A stretch of 64,000 bases of DNA from Collybia mongolica. Lineage: Eukaryota > Basidiomycota > Agaricomycetes > Agaricales > Clitocybaceae. Positions 1 through 12,594 of this stretch are shown one piece after another. The position numbers and the translations under genes are program-made. The notes under the pieces are model-generated. The model saw only the letters and a list, made by a program, of their open reading frames with translations, did not search any database and was not told the DNA's origin. The stretch's first letter is position 1, and the number at the start of each line of letters is the position of its first letter. The stretch lies in NCBI GenBank assembly GCA_013420905.1, contig JAAXNY010000005.1, positions 3,038,001-3,102,000 on the forward strand, written 5' to 3'.

Positions 1-1520
1 CTTGCCTTGGGCGACCAGAGCAATCGCGAGAGGGTAATCGCCAGCCTGGCAGTAACACTTAGAAACTCGGAGGAAGAAGAAGAACATATAGGGGTACCCC
101 ATAGCGGAACGAGCCCTTGTATGTCAACTCCTTCGTAGTCACAAGCCCGATGTTAATCGTAACATTAGGGTTCCCCATACCAACCTTTTGCTATTAATGG
201 GGCTCTTGTCATGATTAAATGTGAGTGTAAATTACCTGAACAAATGTTCCACCTGCTTTAGCAATGTACAAGCCCGTTTGGATGGAGACCTCTGCTCCAC
301 TGGCATCGATGACCAAGTCAATTGCTCTGTTCCCTCTTTCCTCGATTCCAAGCTGCTTTTGCATATTCTCAGCATTGCGTCGGCTATAATCTATCTTGCT
401 CTCGCCATCGAGAGGTGCCACAGGAAGATAGACATCTGTTGCCGCGTATTTCTTTGCGAACTCGAGACGGGAAGGCACAATGTCCACCGCAATGATGCGA
501 GAGGCCCCGAGAGCCTTGGCTACAGCCATGCAAAGGAGGCCTACAGGTCCACAACCGAAAATCGCGATGGATTGATTGGCACGGAATCCTCCCAAGTTGG
601 ATACGGAATGGATGCCCACAGAAAGAGGCTCCATCTAGACAAGGTGAGACGCCTATTCAGTGACGAAAGTTGGAATACCTACCATGGCCCCATCTTCAAG
701 AGTCACATTGTCAGGGAGAGGATAGGCAAGGTCCGCAGGTAGACGGTAGTAGCGTCCAAGAGTGCCGTCATATGGGGGAGTCGCAGCAAAAATTATATCA
801 GTACAGAGCTAAATGATTATAATGTGATCAGCATTGTGCGGACATGGAGGGAGATATAAACACATACGTTGTACCGACCGGCCTTGCATTCCTCACACGA
901 TCCTATTTTCATGTTCAGCATCAGATGGTACCAAATGGATCAAGAGTCACTCACGGCAGGTTGCGCCTGGCTCCATCGCAACACGGTCGCCGACCTTCAG
1001 GTTCTTGACTTTGGGGCCCACTGAGATGGAAGGGTCAGCCAAGGGGATATTTGTTTAGGTGCATTTTTTCGACCTTTTGAAATGATGCCAGCGGACTCGT
1101 GCCCCAAAACCTTCCTCCGAAAATGAGCCAACGTTAAAAGGACATGTTAGACTGACATACCATGGGATTTTTAACAATAAAATCACCGATTCGTCCTTCA
1201 ACGAGGTAATGTACCTTGGCATATCAGAGTGAGGTTCCGGAGTGGATTCAGAGGAAGGTACAAAGTACATCTGAACCGCATATTCCTAATAGACAAAGAA
1301 GGGTGAGGGTGTGTCTTGTATGGGGGGGGGATGTGCTCGCCAGTCTTCTTTACTTCAACCAGAACCTCATCGCCAGAAACTTAAAGTAATGGTTAGATTA
1401 GATTTACAAATATACGTCAGTGGCATTCTAGATGGATCAATACTTACTCTCAGGAATGGGGCGTTGCTCGTATGCCACGTCATCTACGGCGCGCAAGACG
1501 AAAGATGGGTTATCGACCAT
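1..1520 (-). CDS. NAD-dependent xylitol/sorbitol dehydrogenase (zinc MDR family), partial
   Basis: Medium-chain zinc dehydrogenase that oxidises a polyol such as xylitol or sorbitol to the ketose with NAD+, in the cytosol. The C-terminus lies beyond the left edge. About 11 short exons read from ATG at 1520 (MVDNPSFVL). Visible landmarks are the catalytic-zinc segment GICGSDVHY, the GHE motif (VLGHESAG), the structural-zinc cysteines (CRSCEECKAGRYNLC), the Rossmann glycines GCGPVG and the acidic residue in IIAVDI that favours NAD over NADP. The largest exon is 215-634 region (MEPLSVGIHSV). The last exon in view ends AGDYPLAIALVAQGK. One intron (1286-1340) needs a GC donor. It is divergent from the kinase at 2064. 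The substrate cannot be fixed from sequence; xylitol, sorbitol or L-arabinitol are all possible. Confidence 0.9.
1286..1340 (-). other. GC-AG intron in the polyol dehydrogenase gene
   Basis: A 55-nt intron begins GCGAGC and ends CTATTAG on the minus strand. Removing it joins VEVKKT to GICGSDV, the invariant zinc-binding segment, in frame. No GT donor nearby does this. The intron also contains a run of nine C residues. Confidence 0.75.
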
Positions 1521-2063
1521 TAGGATGGGTGTAGGATGAATGTAGATCAGAAAAGCTAGGTATTCCAAAATCGTTAAAGAGCTCCGGGCTCATTGACGGA
1601 CCGTCTGACCCGGGAACGGGAAAAACGGCGACAACTCGGACAAACCAGAAACCGTAAAATATTCTGCAAGGTTGCCAAGCTACTGGCAGGAGAATTGCTG
1701 AGAAGTGGACCCATGGTCAGTTGCTCAAAATGCGGGGAATTTGAAGTCTATGCACATACATAAACTTCGAAAACTCAGGGTCGGCCCGTTGCCCAGACTC
1801 ATGATGAGGGAGGTTTGAATGTATATAAACAAGACGAATTCCAACACAGTAGCTGTCCAAACACGACTTCCAAGTAGGGCGATGATCAACACTCCCCTAT
1901 TCCCCACTTCCCAGTCCAACCGACTGCCTTTGGACATTAAAAGAAAGGTTCCAGCCTCCCAGTTACCCACTCCTTTCCCTTCTTACTTCTACTCTTTTGC
2001 TCTTTTATTCGTTTTTTCTTCTTCAACCCCTTTTACAACTTTTCAAGCACATCTTCGTCCATC
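1521..2063. promoter_or_regulatory. Divergent promoter between polyol dehydrogenase and kinase
   Basis: 543 bp without a credible gene. A TATATAAA box at 1822-1829 points toward the kinase. The stretch from about 1970 to 2050 is strongly pyrimidine-rich on the plus strand, as in many fungal 5' leaders. Short ORFs on both strands here have no family features. Confidence 0.5.
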
Positions 2064-3549
2064 ATGGGTCGTATAGCTATCACTGACTCAATGCCCGATT
2101 TCTCTGGACGATTTATTGATAATGGACGGCTTAAACTTCTGGAAAGCTTAGGTTCTGGCGCCTATGGCAAGGTTTATCGCGCTCTTGCGGTAACCTCTCC
2201 CCTCAACAAGCCGGTCTACTACGCTGTAAAATGTCTACTCAAGCCGGAGCGCGGGTCGCACCAGGAGGAGTTTCAGAATCGCGAATTTACTCTTCATCAA
2301 ATGGTTTGTGATCATCCTAATATTGTCACCTTTCACAAGATCATCTACGAAGATGGTTATGTCTATGTCGTTCTTGATCTTTGCGAAGGAGGAGATTTGT
2401 TCGCCGCCATCACCGAAACACAGGTCTTCCACAACAATGTTCAACTTATCAAGAATTCCTTCGTTCAGCTCATAGACGCTGTTCAATATTGCCATGAAAA
2501 TTCCGTCTTCCATCGCGATATAAAACCAGAAAATGTTCTCTGCTCCAAACATGGCACGGACCTACGGTTGGCTGACTTTGGGCTTGCAATTCGGAGTCAT
2601 GTGTCATCGGATTTTGGCTGTGGCAGCTCTTACTATATGAGTCCTGGTCAGTTTCTTGTTCCCTTTACACTCTCCATCCAATTAATGTCAGCCACATTTA
2701 GAATGTATCGGCAAAGAGCTCACCGTCGGCAGATACTCAACTCGACATAGCGACATCTGGTCTCTAGGCGTAATCCTTACCAATATGATTTCTGGCAGAA
2801 ATCCATGGCGCTATGCGACAACGAAGGACGATTGTTTTGCCGCGTATCTGCACGACAGAGACTTTCTTCGTTCTGTCCTACCCATCTCGAATAACGCTAA
2901 TGCGATACTCAAGCGGATCTTTAATATCAATCCATTATGTCGCATTTCACTGCCCGACTTACGGAAGGAAATTCTCAATGTGGACACATTTTTTATGACT
3001 CGGGAGGAACTTTCAACTGCCGCTGAATCCGTGCGGAAGGTCGCAAAGAAATACTCAGAGGGCAACCCCCAGTCTGCACCTCATGTTGGAATCAGCAATA
3101 CAATAATCGAAGATGGCAGCAGCGACGACACTGACAGTTCTGTGAGCTCGGACGAACGATATGTCTTTGGAAGCCCACCTGACGATCATTCTTTGCCACC
3201 ACCAACACTATCTGCCTCCCTCGAGGATGTCCCACAGTCTCGAGATATCACCGATGTTTCCACCGACACATCAGGGTCTTCCAACGAGAAGACGTCGGGC
3301 TCATCAACCTCAGATACCGATAGTGACGGGCCGATCACGCCTGCTACTTACCCTACCGATCCTGCCATTGAAGTTCCTGAACTCCTAGATGGAGAGGGAT
3401 TGGATCAATCTGCTGCTTATTCCATTGGCACTGGAAGACTTGATCCAACCGCTTCGCCCCCAAAGAGGTCCGCTTTTAGAAAATCACAGCTCATTCGAAA
3501 GGCGTTCCAGCGAATCAAGGCCCTGTCGTCTAGTAGCGCATCATCCTAA
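2064..3549 (+). CDS. Serine/threonine protein kinase, Ran1/Ksp1-like
   Basis: Two exons (2064-2646 and 2702-3549) give a 476-residue kinase. The catalytic domain is N-terminal: glycine loop GSGAYGKVYRA, the ATP-anchoring lysine in YYAVKCLLK, catalytic loop HRDIKPENV, DFG motif in ADFGLA, and the P+1 region YYMSPEC rebuilt across the 55-nt intron. The C-terminal third is rich in Ser, Thr, Asp and Pro and probably disordered. The domain resembles fungal Ran1/Ksp1 kinases, which control meiosis entry, nutrient response or growth; the exact role here is inferred. A second in-frame ATG at 2091 (MPDFSGRFIDNG) may be the real start, since homologous kinases often begin with that sequence. Confidence 0.88.
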
Positions 3550-4185
3550 AGGCGATGCTGGCGTCGTCAATCCCTTCTTGCTTTGTCTATCTTGTTTTGC
3601 ACCCCTATTTTATTGTACTTTACTTTTGTGTATACATTCTTAGAGTTTATGGACGCCACTTGAAAGAGTTGAAATCCTGCGCGGCATTAATGGCACAGTC
3701 ATACATAAGATCGCTTTTACATTTGCCAATGGAAATGCCCAGAGATTTGACGCTGACTAGGTTCATTCTTTTCAAGTAAAGGTTGGGAAACGAACTGTCT
3801 CGATTTTATGTCTTTTTCCTTTTTTTTTTTTCGTATACGTACCATCAAGCATGATTTTCGAATCATCCGTGGTTACAAGGTTGAGCACAAGTCTCCTGAT
3901 TTCTTCTTGATGACTTGAACTGTTTCTAGGTCCCGAATTGTACAGTAAAATTTGGTATGTCACGAAAATCAAAACAGATATAGTTTGGCATATCTTTGGA
4001 GGAGGTGCCAGAAAAACATACCGATTTACACTGATTGTGATCGATTTACTTATCGATTTAATCTCAGGGTCTCCATAGCACGTGCGTTTTGAGGAAAAGT
4101 CGCAATCGTTTAAAAGCCCATCTCTTCTTCGTTCCACCATCTTCTCTGTTCTTTCTTCCCCACCACATACACAAATCCCTACGAA
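3550..4185 (+). promoter_or_regulatory. Kinase 3' region and methionine synthase promoter with CACGTG box
   Basis: 636 bp between stop and next start. A CACGTG palindrome sits at 4079-4084, about 100 bp before the methionine synthase ATG. In yeast this is the Cbf1 site used by the sulfur/methionine regulon; its use here is inferred. The leader from about 4120 to 4165 is CT-rich. No other feature seen. Confidence 0.5.
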
Positions 4186-6984
4186 ATGGTTGCCTCTAGT
4201 GTTCTTGGTTTCCCTCGTATCGGTAAGACCTATCGTCAACAACATCGTCCAGTTAATAACATTAAGACTTTCATCTTTCTTAGGAGCAAATCGTGAGGTT
4301 AAGAAGGCTGTTGAGGCCTACTGGGCTGGAAAGATTTCCGCCGATGACCTTACAAAAGCCACTGCTGAAGTGAAGAAGGCAAGTTGGACCAGCGTAAAAG
4401 ACCAGGGTGTCGACTTTGTCCCCAGGTAAGCGGACGAACCGCTATCGATCTATTAATGAGAGATATTAGCGACTGACGAGTTTCTAGTGGTGAATTCTCT
4501 CTGTACGATCATGTCCTTGATCACTCCGCCGCGTTCAATGTGATCCCCAAGCGATATGTTGGACTTGGACTGTCCCCACTTGACGTTTACTTCGCTATGG
4601 GCCGTGGCCGACAGGCAGACGGTGTGGATGTTCCTGCGTCAGAAATGAAGAAATGGTAAGTCTCTCAAATACTGTCATGACATCGGCTAGCTAGCGGTCG
4701 GTTTTATCACCGATTGCTATTAATAAACGTTATCTCTACTTTTTTTTTAGGTTTGACTCCAACTATCACTTTGTTGTCCCTGAATTCTCGGAGGAGACTG
4801 ACTTTAAGCTGAACTTCAATAAGGCTCTTGAAGAATTCAATGAAGCTAAAGCCGCCGGTGTAGTCACCCGTCCTGTTGTCCTCGGCCCCATCTCTTTCCT
4901 CGTCCTCGGAAAAGCTTCCAAGAATGCTAAGCCTGGCTTCCAGCCCATTTCTCTTCTGCCCAAGCTCCTCCCCGTCTACAAGTCTCTTTTAACAGACCTA
5001 AAGGCTGCTGGTGCCGACTGGGTCCAGGTGGATGAGCCAGTCCTCGTCCTCGACAGCGCTGCCACTCTCGAGAAGGAGTTTACCACAGCCTACACCGAGC
5101 TCGCTTCTGTTGCGCCTAAAATCCTCCTCACCACCTACTTCTCTCGCCTCGACTCTAACCTGAGTTACATCGCTAAACTCCCTGTCGCAGGACTCCACAT
5201 CGACCTCGACCGTGCTCCTGGTCAACTAGAGGAGGTCGTTGCAGCCATCAAGAACACCAACATTGTTCTCTCGCTTGGCCTCGTCTCCGGTCGCAACATC
5301 TGGAAAACTGATTTCGCTGCCGCCATTAAGCTGGCACAAGTTGCCATCGATGCTATTGGCCAAGAGCGCGTCATTGTCGCAACTTCCTCTTCCCTCCTTC
5401 ACACCCCTGTTACTCTGACCTCTGAGAACAAGTTGACTGCCGAACAGAGGGACTGGTTCTCTTTCGCCTTGGAAAAGGCCTTCGAGGTCGCCATCATCGC
5501 CGCCGTGCTCTCTGGATCCCAGGACGCCAAGGTCACTGCTGCTCTCGAAGCCAATAAGGCTTCCATTGCTAAGCGACGTGAGTTCGAGTCGACCTCCGAC
5601 GACACCGTCCGTAAGCGTGTTGCCGCAATCACCGCCGACGACCTTGAGCGTCGGAGCCCCTTCGCTGTCCGCAAGGAAGTACAAGCTAAGCACCTCAACC
5701 TTCCCAAGTTTCCCACTACCACCATCGGATCTTTCCCTGTATGTCAATTAGTAAATCCAACTGTTGAATCTCAACTAAATTCCTTTTTCCCCCAGCAAAC
5801 GAAGGAAATTCGCCAGGCTCGTGCCAAGCTCGGCAAAGGAGAACTCACCACCGAACAGTACGAAGATTTCATCAAGAAGGAGATCGAGACTGTAGTCCGC
5901 TTCCAGGAGAAGATCGGCCTCGATCTACTCGTCCATGGTGAACCCGAGAGGAACGATATGGTCCAATACTTTGGGGAACAACTCCACGGCTTCGTCTTCA
6001 CCCAAAACGCCTGGGTTCAAAGCTACGGCTCTCGGTAAGTTACAGCCGAAACTCGGGTCTGCATTTCGCTAATTTGTTTGATACAGCTACGTACGTCCTC
6101 CCATTATCGTCGCGGATGTTAGTCGACCTGGACCGATGACCGTCAAATGGAGTAGCTATGCTCAAAGCCTTACCCAAAAGCCCATGAAGGGTATGCTTAC
6201 GGGCCCCGTCACCATCCTCAATTGGTCGTTCCCTCGTGCGGATGTGTCTCGCGAGCTCCAATCCAAGCAACTTGCTCTTGCCCTCCGTGATGAGGTCATT
6301 GATCTCGAGAAGGCTGGCATCAACGCTATCCAGGTTGATGAACCTGCTATCCGTGAGGGTGTATGTCGCGAACTATAATTGTTCTTGTAGCTCTTTTGCT
6401 AACGTCTGATTGAAATAGCTTCCTCTTCGCCGTGCCGATTGGGATGCATATCTCAAATGGGCCGTCGACTCCTTCAAGCTCTCCACCGCCGGTGTCACTG
6501 ATCAGCTTCAGACACATTCTCACTTCTGCTATTCCGACTTCGACGACATCTTCCCTTCTATCCAGCGTCTTGATGCCGATGTCATTTCCATCGAGGCATC
6601 CAAGAGTGACATGAAGCTTCTCAATACCTTCAAGCAATATGGCTATTCCAACCAGATTGGCCCCGGCGTCTACGACATCCATTCTCCCCGTGTTCCCGGA
6701 GACCAAGAGATTAAGGACCGCCTGAAGTCCATGCTTGACATCCTTCCTGACTCCCTGCTCTTCGTCAATCCCGTTCGTTCTTCATAGCCCTTTTTTAATC
6801 TTTGGTGGCTGCTAACCTACCTGACTCATTTAGGATTGTGGATTGAAGACCCGTGGCTGGAAGGAGACTGAAGGTCAGTAGTTTTTTTTGTGATCCAAAT
6901 GCCAGACATTGACATGTCTCGATTCTAGCTTCTCTAATCAATCTCGTCGACGCTGCCCGCTGGGCTCGTGGGGTTTATGCTTAA
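4186..6984 (+). CDS. metE: Cobalamin-independent methionine synthase
   Basis: Transfers the methyl group of 5-methyltetrahydrofolate (polyglutamate form) to homocysteine, the last step of methionine synthesis in the cytosol (MetE/Met6 family). About nine exons start with [13 protein letters not shown] and continue [13 protein letters not shown] after a short intron; the last exon ends WARGVYA. Both family domains are present. The catalytic domain shows the zinc ligands in HSHFCYSDF and the later cysteine in [11 protein letters not shown], with the substrate-contact motifs [10 protein letters not shown] and IEASKSD. Predicted length is about 760 residues, the family norm, and no break is visible. 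Codon use is strongly biased to C-ending codons, typical of a highly expressed gene. A CACGTG box lies upstream. Confidence 0.97.
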
Positions 6985-7580
6985 AATGCCTCTGCTTTTC
7001 CGCTTCAACAGCGCTCGCGTACTGGTTAATTTAAAAGCAGCTCGCCTTTGCATAGCCTTATAGCAAAGGTAGTGCCTTGGTCTTGACCGTTGGGTAGTTG
7101 GGCGAAATATGTCGTTGGCGTTGTGCCAGCGACGGAATGGGGCGCAGATGCTGCATTCTAGCCTGCTAAGCTCCATAGAAAGCAGGGACTTTCGGTGTTT
7201 GATGTAGTAGTATTCGGATTTCAACAATCCCCGCAATCTGTATTCTATCAAAGACACATTTGTACCAATCAATGCAAATAGAAATGTCATGTTTGAGACG
7301 ATAAAGGGTGCCTTTGTACTGTTATCAATGCATTGTAAGAGATGGCTCAGAAATAGGAAATTCATCGCAAGTTGTATATAGGGGGGGACGGGGCGATCTA
7401 TCTTTCTCGCATTCGTCAATCTCTTTTTCTTTCGCGCCCCGTTTAAACGTATCGTCCTTTTATCAACGGGATCGGTCAGGTGCTGGATGAACGCCCACGG
7501 ACAACTGGTGAGTATGTGTAGCGTCAATTGAACGAGCTGTGACCGGACACAATAAACTTGTGCTGGGGCAGTTGCGGTAG
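6985..7580. other. Intergenic, 3' of methionine synthase
   Basis: About 600 bp with no supportable gene. The 197-residue minus-strand ORF that runs back into the methionine synthase end has no domain features and is treated as chance. A G-rich patch occurs near 7380. Confidence 0.4.
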
Positions 7581-8363
7581 CGAGTGGATCGCTACAAGAC
7601 GCTTGAGTGTTGGGCCTACCCGCGAGCTATGCTCAAGCAAGAGGCAAGGTGAAGGTTCGTCTAGTCAAAGACGCCCGACTTTTGTTGCGACTAATTCCCT
7701 ACCCAGAACTTCTTCAACCCCAAGTTAATGGATGAGGAACTTGTGGATCTCTGTCGTTGTGAGGATCGATTGCGGGGTTGGAGGACCTGACGGAGGTCCT
7801 CGTATGTCGCGTGCGTATCACGGGGTGACTGTGCAGAGATGAAGAGGTTGAAGGCGTTGGGGGAAGTGGGAGATGCAGGGAGGAAGTTCAATGAGGTGTT
7901 CATCGTAGAGTAAGACATCGCAGTGTACAAGTCGCTGACGAGTGGATGCAGATGTTAGACTGGAGATTTGGGTCCTTGAGGAGATTGGGGTCGACGGAAA
8001 TGACAGTACTGCAGCAGTACTGATGAGGAAATCCTGTCCATTTCTTCCGAGCTTAAGTACCGTATCCTATCCGTGATTAGCGCGCCTCGAGGACGGATTG
8101 GTGGGGAAGGAGGAGGTATCATGGCAACCAGGAGGAGGGAGCGTTTCTATGTAAAATTCCCAAACTTGGCAAAAAAGCAGCAGGACCTACACCTCCAAAG
8201 CATGGAAAACATGGTTGCTTGGTGACGAGTCGAATCCATGGCAACTTGAGCGAGGATTGGCGTCGAATGGTACGTTTCGGGCGGATAATGCTGGACGTTT
8301 GTGAGGAGGAATGTTGATATGTGTTTGTGGACACTCCAGGAGTGCAAAGGGGTCCAAACAACG
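7581..8363 (+). repeat. 783-bp dispersed direct repeat, copy 1
   Basis: This block recurs in the same orientation at 19678-20460. Aligning by eye gives 14 substitutions and no gaps over 783 bp (98.2% identity), and similarity stops abruptly at both ends. No terminal inverted repeats, long terminal repeats or clear target-site duplication are visible. Inside is a near-palindrome around 8004-8022 (CAGTACTGC / AGCAGTACTG). Short plus-strand stretches read like decayed coding sequence (for example LMDEELVDLC and EMKRLKALGEV) but frames shift and stops intervene. It may be a non-autonomous mobile element, a gene fragment, or a recent ectopic duplication. Confidence 0.9.
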
Positions 8364-8512
8364 CTGGTTCTACTAGCATCGTGGGCCCGCGGCACGGGAC
8401 GGTCTACAGACAAAATTCAAGTTTCAAGCTAATTGAGGCTAACTAGGACTAGTATATTCAAATGAGATGTTCTTCAAACACTACCAATCTTTTCTGCGCG
8501 CTTCAATGATTA

Positions 8513-10768
8513 TCACTCTGCGCCAGGGTTTTTAAACCTTCTAAGCGCCCGATGCCTCGCGTCGTCGTGTTTGACGACGGGCCTTGGATAGCCCAATTTG
8601 TCTGCGGCAGAGGCAGAGGGGTTGTGCAGATCTATGACCCCGAAGATGATGTGTGGTTAGTAATTGTAGGAAGTGCTTTTTTTGGCCTTACCAGGGCCCA
8701 TCAATTTCCGGAGTTCAGGTACCCAATGTCGAATGAATTCTCCCGTCGGGTCCACCTGCTGTCATTAGAGTTTGGTTGTTTTACTGGTCGACGAAGAAAC
8801 ACACCTTCAGGCTTTGCGTATATGGATTAAATATCCTGAAGTAAGGACATGGGTCGACCCCAGTGCTGGCGCTCCACTGCCAACCTCCGTTATTTGATGC
8901 TAGATCGCCATCGATTAATTGCTCCATGAAATACTGTACGGTTGTTAGTGAATTTCTATACGGGGCACCATTGCATACCCTCTCTCCAACCCTCCAGTCA
9001 ATCATCAGGTCCTTCGTCAAAAACATGGCAGTGATCATCCTCATACGATTATGGACCCACCCCATCTCCTTTACACAACGCATAGCCGCATCCACAATAG
9101 GCACACCTGTTGTGCCATCTTTCCACCTCTTCAAGACCTCGCCATCCTCGTCGAAATGCCCTTCTATATGAGTGGTGTCTTCTGGGGCTTGGTGGTCTTC
9201 CCACACAACGGTGGAGTATTTTTCTAAAAATGGGCGACCCATAGAAACTCGAGGAAACCCTGTCAGAACACAGGTGTAGAAGTCACGCCAGGCAAGTTCT
9301 TGTATCCAACGTCCGATACCCGAGTTTCTGCCCCCATCAACTTTGTCCGACTTCAGGAGAATCATCGTCGCCCTAACACATGCACGGGCAGAGATAATGC
9401 CCGCAGAGAGGTAGGGACTGTTAAGGATATGAATATATTTTCTCGCTCACATTCCTGTAGAGCTCACCTGATCCTGCTCGTAGTATCTCTGTCTGCTCTA
9501 TCACGCTCCTTGTCGTAATTGAAGATACGATTGGCCTTGCTGGATTCTGTCGCACCAGGTGCTAAGGGATCAACTGCACCAAGCTGCGAGGGACGGGATT
9601 TTGTGTAAAGAAAGCGTTCCAAAATCTTGTGACATCGTTTTTAACGGACACGCGAAAAATGGTATTAACATACTTTATTAGCTGCATCCTCGCCAGCTGG
9701 CCACACCTCCTGCATTCTCTTGAGGTCCTCTTCCTGTAGCTCGAACCCTGGAACGGACAAGGGGATAGGCGTATCAAACAAAGCGCCAAGTGGTTTTAAT
9801 TCATATACCGTGTCTGAGTTTGCATGAGGTCCTGGGCAATCCTCCAAGTAATATGGGATGTTGGCGTTCAGAACCGTCAACCAGTTGCGTTGATACGGTG
9901 AGTAAACCTATTGGATGTATGTGAATTCATCAAAATGTACCAGAAGTATTTACGGACAGAATAGCTTTTCCCGTCTTTTGTTAAGATGACCCCGGGATCA
10001 ACGATACACTTGTTGTGAACGAATGTGGCCATGATGTGGTTGGCTTTGGCGAGTTCGCAAACTTGAATGTCACGTCGGAGTTCGTCAACTTCGTATTCTA
10101 TGTTGGCATAGAGGCTTGTACAACCGAACTTCGAGACGAGACCCACAACATGTGCTGCGAGGGTTTTTCGAGGCGTATGACTTATTGTATGAAGAGGTAT
10201 GTGAAGCCGTGCTAATGAGTTCTGATGCGGTCGTAAGAACAGAGTAGAAACATCGACTAATAGATTGCTTACCTTTATAAGCCTGAGGTTACGCAGCACA
10301 AAATCGATCCTTCGGGCTGATCTATCATGGGCCAAATAATCCTGGGGGCTGAGGACGAACAATACGACCAATGGAATGCCATCCTCCCGGGCTTGTTTAG
10401 AGGCTAAAGATAAAGCTCGGTTGTCGGAAACTGAAACGTTGTATGAGCGTTGCCTTATGAAAGAGATGACAGTGTGATGCACTTCTGAGATCCCCCATTC
10501 GCATCCAGTATACAATTGAAGTCCCTTTATTATAATTTTTACCACCCTTATCAACCGCTTTGAGTAGTTTTGGGAGAGGAGGGGCGGCATCAACGACAGC
10601 AGCTGCCGAAGCAGTAGCTACCTTGATGGGTGCGAATTTATTTACTCGAGGACGCTTGTGGACAGTAACCTTGTCTTTAACATTGGTAGTGCTTAGGGAC
10701 CTTGCGTGCTTCAGTGCCGGCATTACTGTAGAGACGATGGGAGAATATCTGAGGAAGATGGTCAACAT
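8513..10768 (-). CDS. PHR1: Deoxyribodipyrimidine (CPD) photolyase, class I
   Basis: Light-dependent flavoenzyme that splits cyclobutane pyrimidine dimers. About eight exons. The N-terminal antenna domain begins after TSIVYWMRMGDLR and SDNRALSLAS. The C-terminal FAD/DNA-binding half carries ELAWRDFYTCVL, WVHNRMRM, and the near-invariant NNGGWQWSASTG followed by PYFRIFNP. Two 3' introns lead to a stop at 8513; the tail after FIRHWVPELRKL is basic. The first ATG at 10768 gives an Arg-containing hydrophobic leader that could target mitochondria. A second in-frame ATG at 10723 (MPALKHARS) would remove it and leave a basic, nuclear-type N-terminus; dual targeting is known for yeast Phr1 but is only inferred here. 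A TGACGTCA box lies about 100 bp upstream. Confidence 0.93.
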
Positions 10769-10867
10769 TAACGCTGGGAATTCAATTCTTTATATGATGA
10801 TCTGAGGCTGAAACGCGCCGTCCGATGGTGAGGGAAGTTGTATCGTGATCGTGTTTCCCATGTGACA

Positions 10868-10875
10868 TGACGTCA
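10868..10875. promoter_or_regulatory. CRE-like palindrome TGACGTCA
   Basis: Perfect 8-bp ATF/CREB-type palindrome in the 131-bp gap between the photolyase start (10768) and the Dom34 stop (10900). A role in stress or light induction of the photolyase is a guess from the family of bZIP factors that bind this site. Confidence 0.35.
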
Positions 10876-10899
10876 TACATATAATAATAATAAGGCAGT

Positions 10900-12491
10900 T
10901 CAGCCAGCGGCCTTGCGTTTCCGTTCATCCTCTTCTTCACGTTCTTCTGCTTCTACGACCTCTATGTCGAGTGGGAATGTCAATATAGCCGCTATCCCAG
11001 TCAGCTGATTCAATTCTGTACATAAGTCAGTACAATGTGGACACTGAAGCGAAGAAAACACTCCACGTTGTCCAGATTCATGCATGCTCGAAAAGACCAC
11101 GACTTCGCCACCTTTCTGCTGAACAGCCTCTACGACGGCGACATATTTTTTCCGTGTTAAGGGTGCACTCGAACTGAAAAATAAACTTCAGTTTTCTTCT
11201 TTCTATAGTCCACAGTACTCTGCCTTACCGGAAAAGGTCGTCAGAGATGAGTAGCGTCCCAATGGCACCTCGATCCGCTGCAAGGCACACGTGGTCTGGT
11301 CCATACCAAGCCCGCATTTCATCTGTTCCCAGCATTTTGAAGAACCTTTTATAATCAACGTCAGTTCTCAAATGGAATTAATTATGATTATCGATTACTT
11401 GTCCAGCATGATGCCCTCTCGTGCAAATTTCGTTTCCTTTAATTGGGAGGTAACCTAGGGGTTTGTATTAAGAAGATCACTGTGATGGAAGGGTGTTATG
11501 TAAAGCTTACCTCGGGACTCTTCAAAACCTCGACTAAACTATGAACATGGGGACTACTTATATGGACTTTAACCACCTTCTCCTTCAGAGCCCGTTGTAG
11601 CACTTTATCCCCCCTCCTTCCGGCTTCTCCAACTATATACTCGTACACCGAGTCGCGCACCCAACCAGGGCTTGCGATAACGATCGCCTTTAGACCCATA
11701 TTTCCATAAGGAATATGTCGCACGAATGAATCATATAGTGTTGCGTAAAACTTGAGCAGCCCTTTCTCGTGTTGTGACGCGCCTGATGCCGCAGATTTTC
11801 GCGGTATGGGTACCGATATTCGATTGGCCACCAAGGTCATATGCTGCGAGAGAAGGCAAAATGCCGCTGTCCCCTCCCCACATACAACCGCGCCTACCTC
11901 TGCTCCTTTCCCTGGAACAATGGCCTCTTCCACGCGTGACACTGCGATGCTATCCCAGCCATCGGCCTTTTCGATGCGGACATCACGATTAGCTTCGACA
12001 TCAAGAGTATGGAATGCTCCAAGCTTGACATGAAGATTTTCAGAGGTGACACGGCCGGAAATGTGAAGGGCGGCCGATGTTGGAGGTGGGGCGGAGGATC
12101 CAACTTGGTCGGTAGGGGTGGAATCTGAGGCGGAGGCTGGTGCTGCGGAAGAGGAAAAATCGACCCGGCCAACTTGCAGGGTTAAATTTAACCGAACTCG
12201 ATGCGATTCGGTTGATCCTGTTGACGATACGCTTTGTATGCGGCTACGCGATCGTTAGAAGTTCGTTAAACTTCAGTAACGAGTAGGGGTGTTGCTCACC
12301 GAACCGCGGGCGCACGCACAAAGTCGTCCTTTTGAATTAGATTATACAAGTGCCACATGTCCTCGTCATCTTCGGGGCGCAGGGTGACATGGCCCTAATA
12401 GCAGCTATCAGAGATCAAACGGGTGGTCCGTGAAAGGTTTGGAAGGGCATACAGCACCGTGCTTGTCGATATGTCGACTGACCAACTTCAT
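10900..12491 (-). CDS. DOM34: Dom34/Pelota, ribosome rescue factor
   Basis: Partner of Hbs1 in splitting stalled ribosomes during no-go and non-stop mRNA decay, in the cytosol. The first exon is only 39 nt (12453-12491, [13 protein letters not shown]) and splices to [18 protein letters not shown], the conserved eRF1-like N-terminal (Lsm-fold) start. The central domain includes [19 protein letters not shown] and [17 protein letters not shown]. The C-terminal domain has [16 protein letters not shown] and ends in a Glu/Arg/Lys-rich tail closing with KRKAAG. All three family domains are present. It is divergent from the phosducin-like gene with only about 100 bp between start codons. Confidence 0.95.
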
Positions 12492-12594
12492 TTGGTTATT
12501 GGGATGGTTATGTGTACGAGGATAAAGTGTATTTGGGATTTTCGATCGTGGTTTCTGATGATATTTCCTTTTTGGCTCTCATCCTCCTCAATCC

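Noticed and set aside
5226..5747. Long antisense ORFs inside methionine synthase
   Set aside because: They are shadows of a highly codon-biased gene and have no independent features.
7691..7930. 79-residue minus-strand ORF present in both repeat copies
   Set aside because: Shared only because the DNA is duplicated; composition suggests the reverse of a decayed plus-strand segment.
7581..8363. Repeat as a solo LTR or Helitron
   Set aside because: No TG...CA ends, no target duplication, and no clear 3' hairpin with CTRR end were seen, so no class was assigned.
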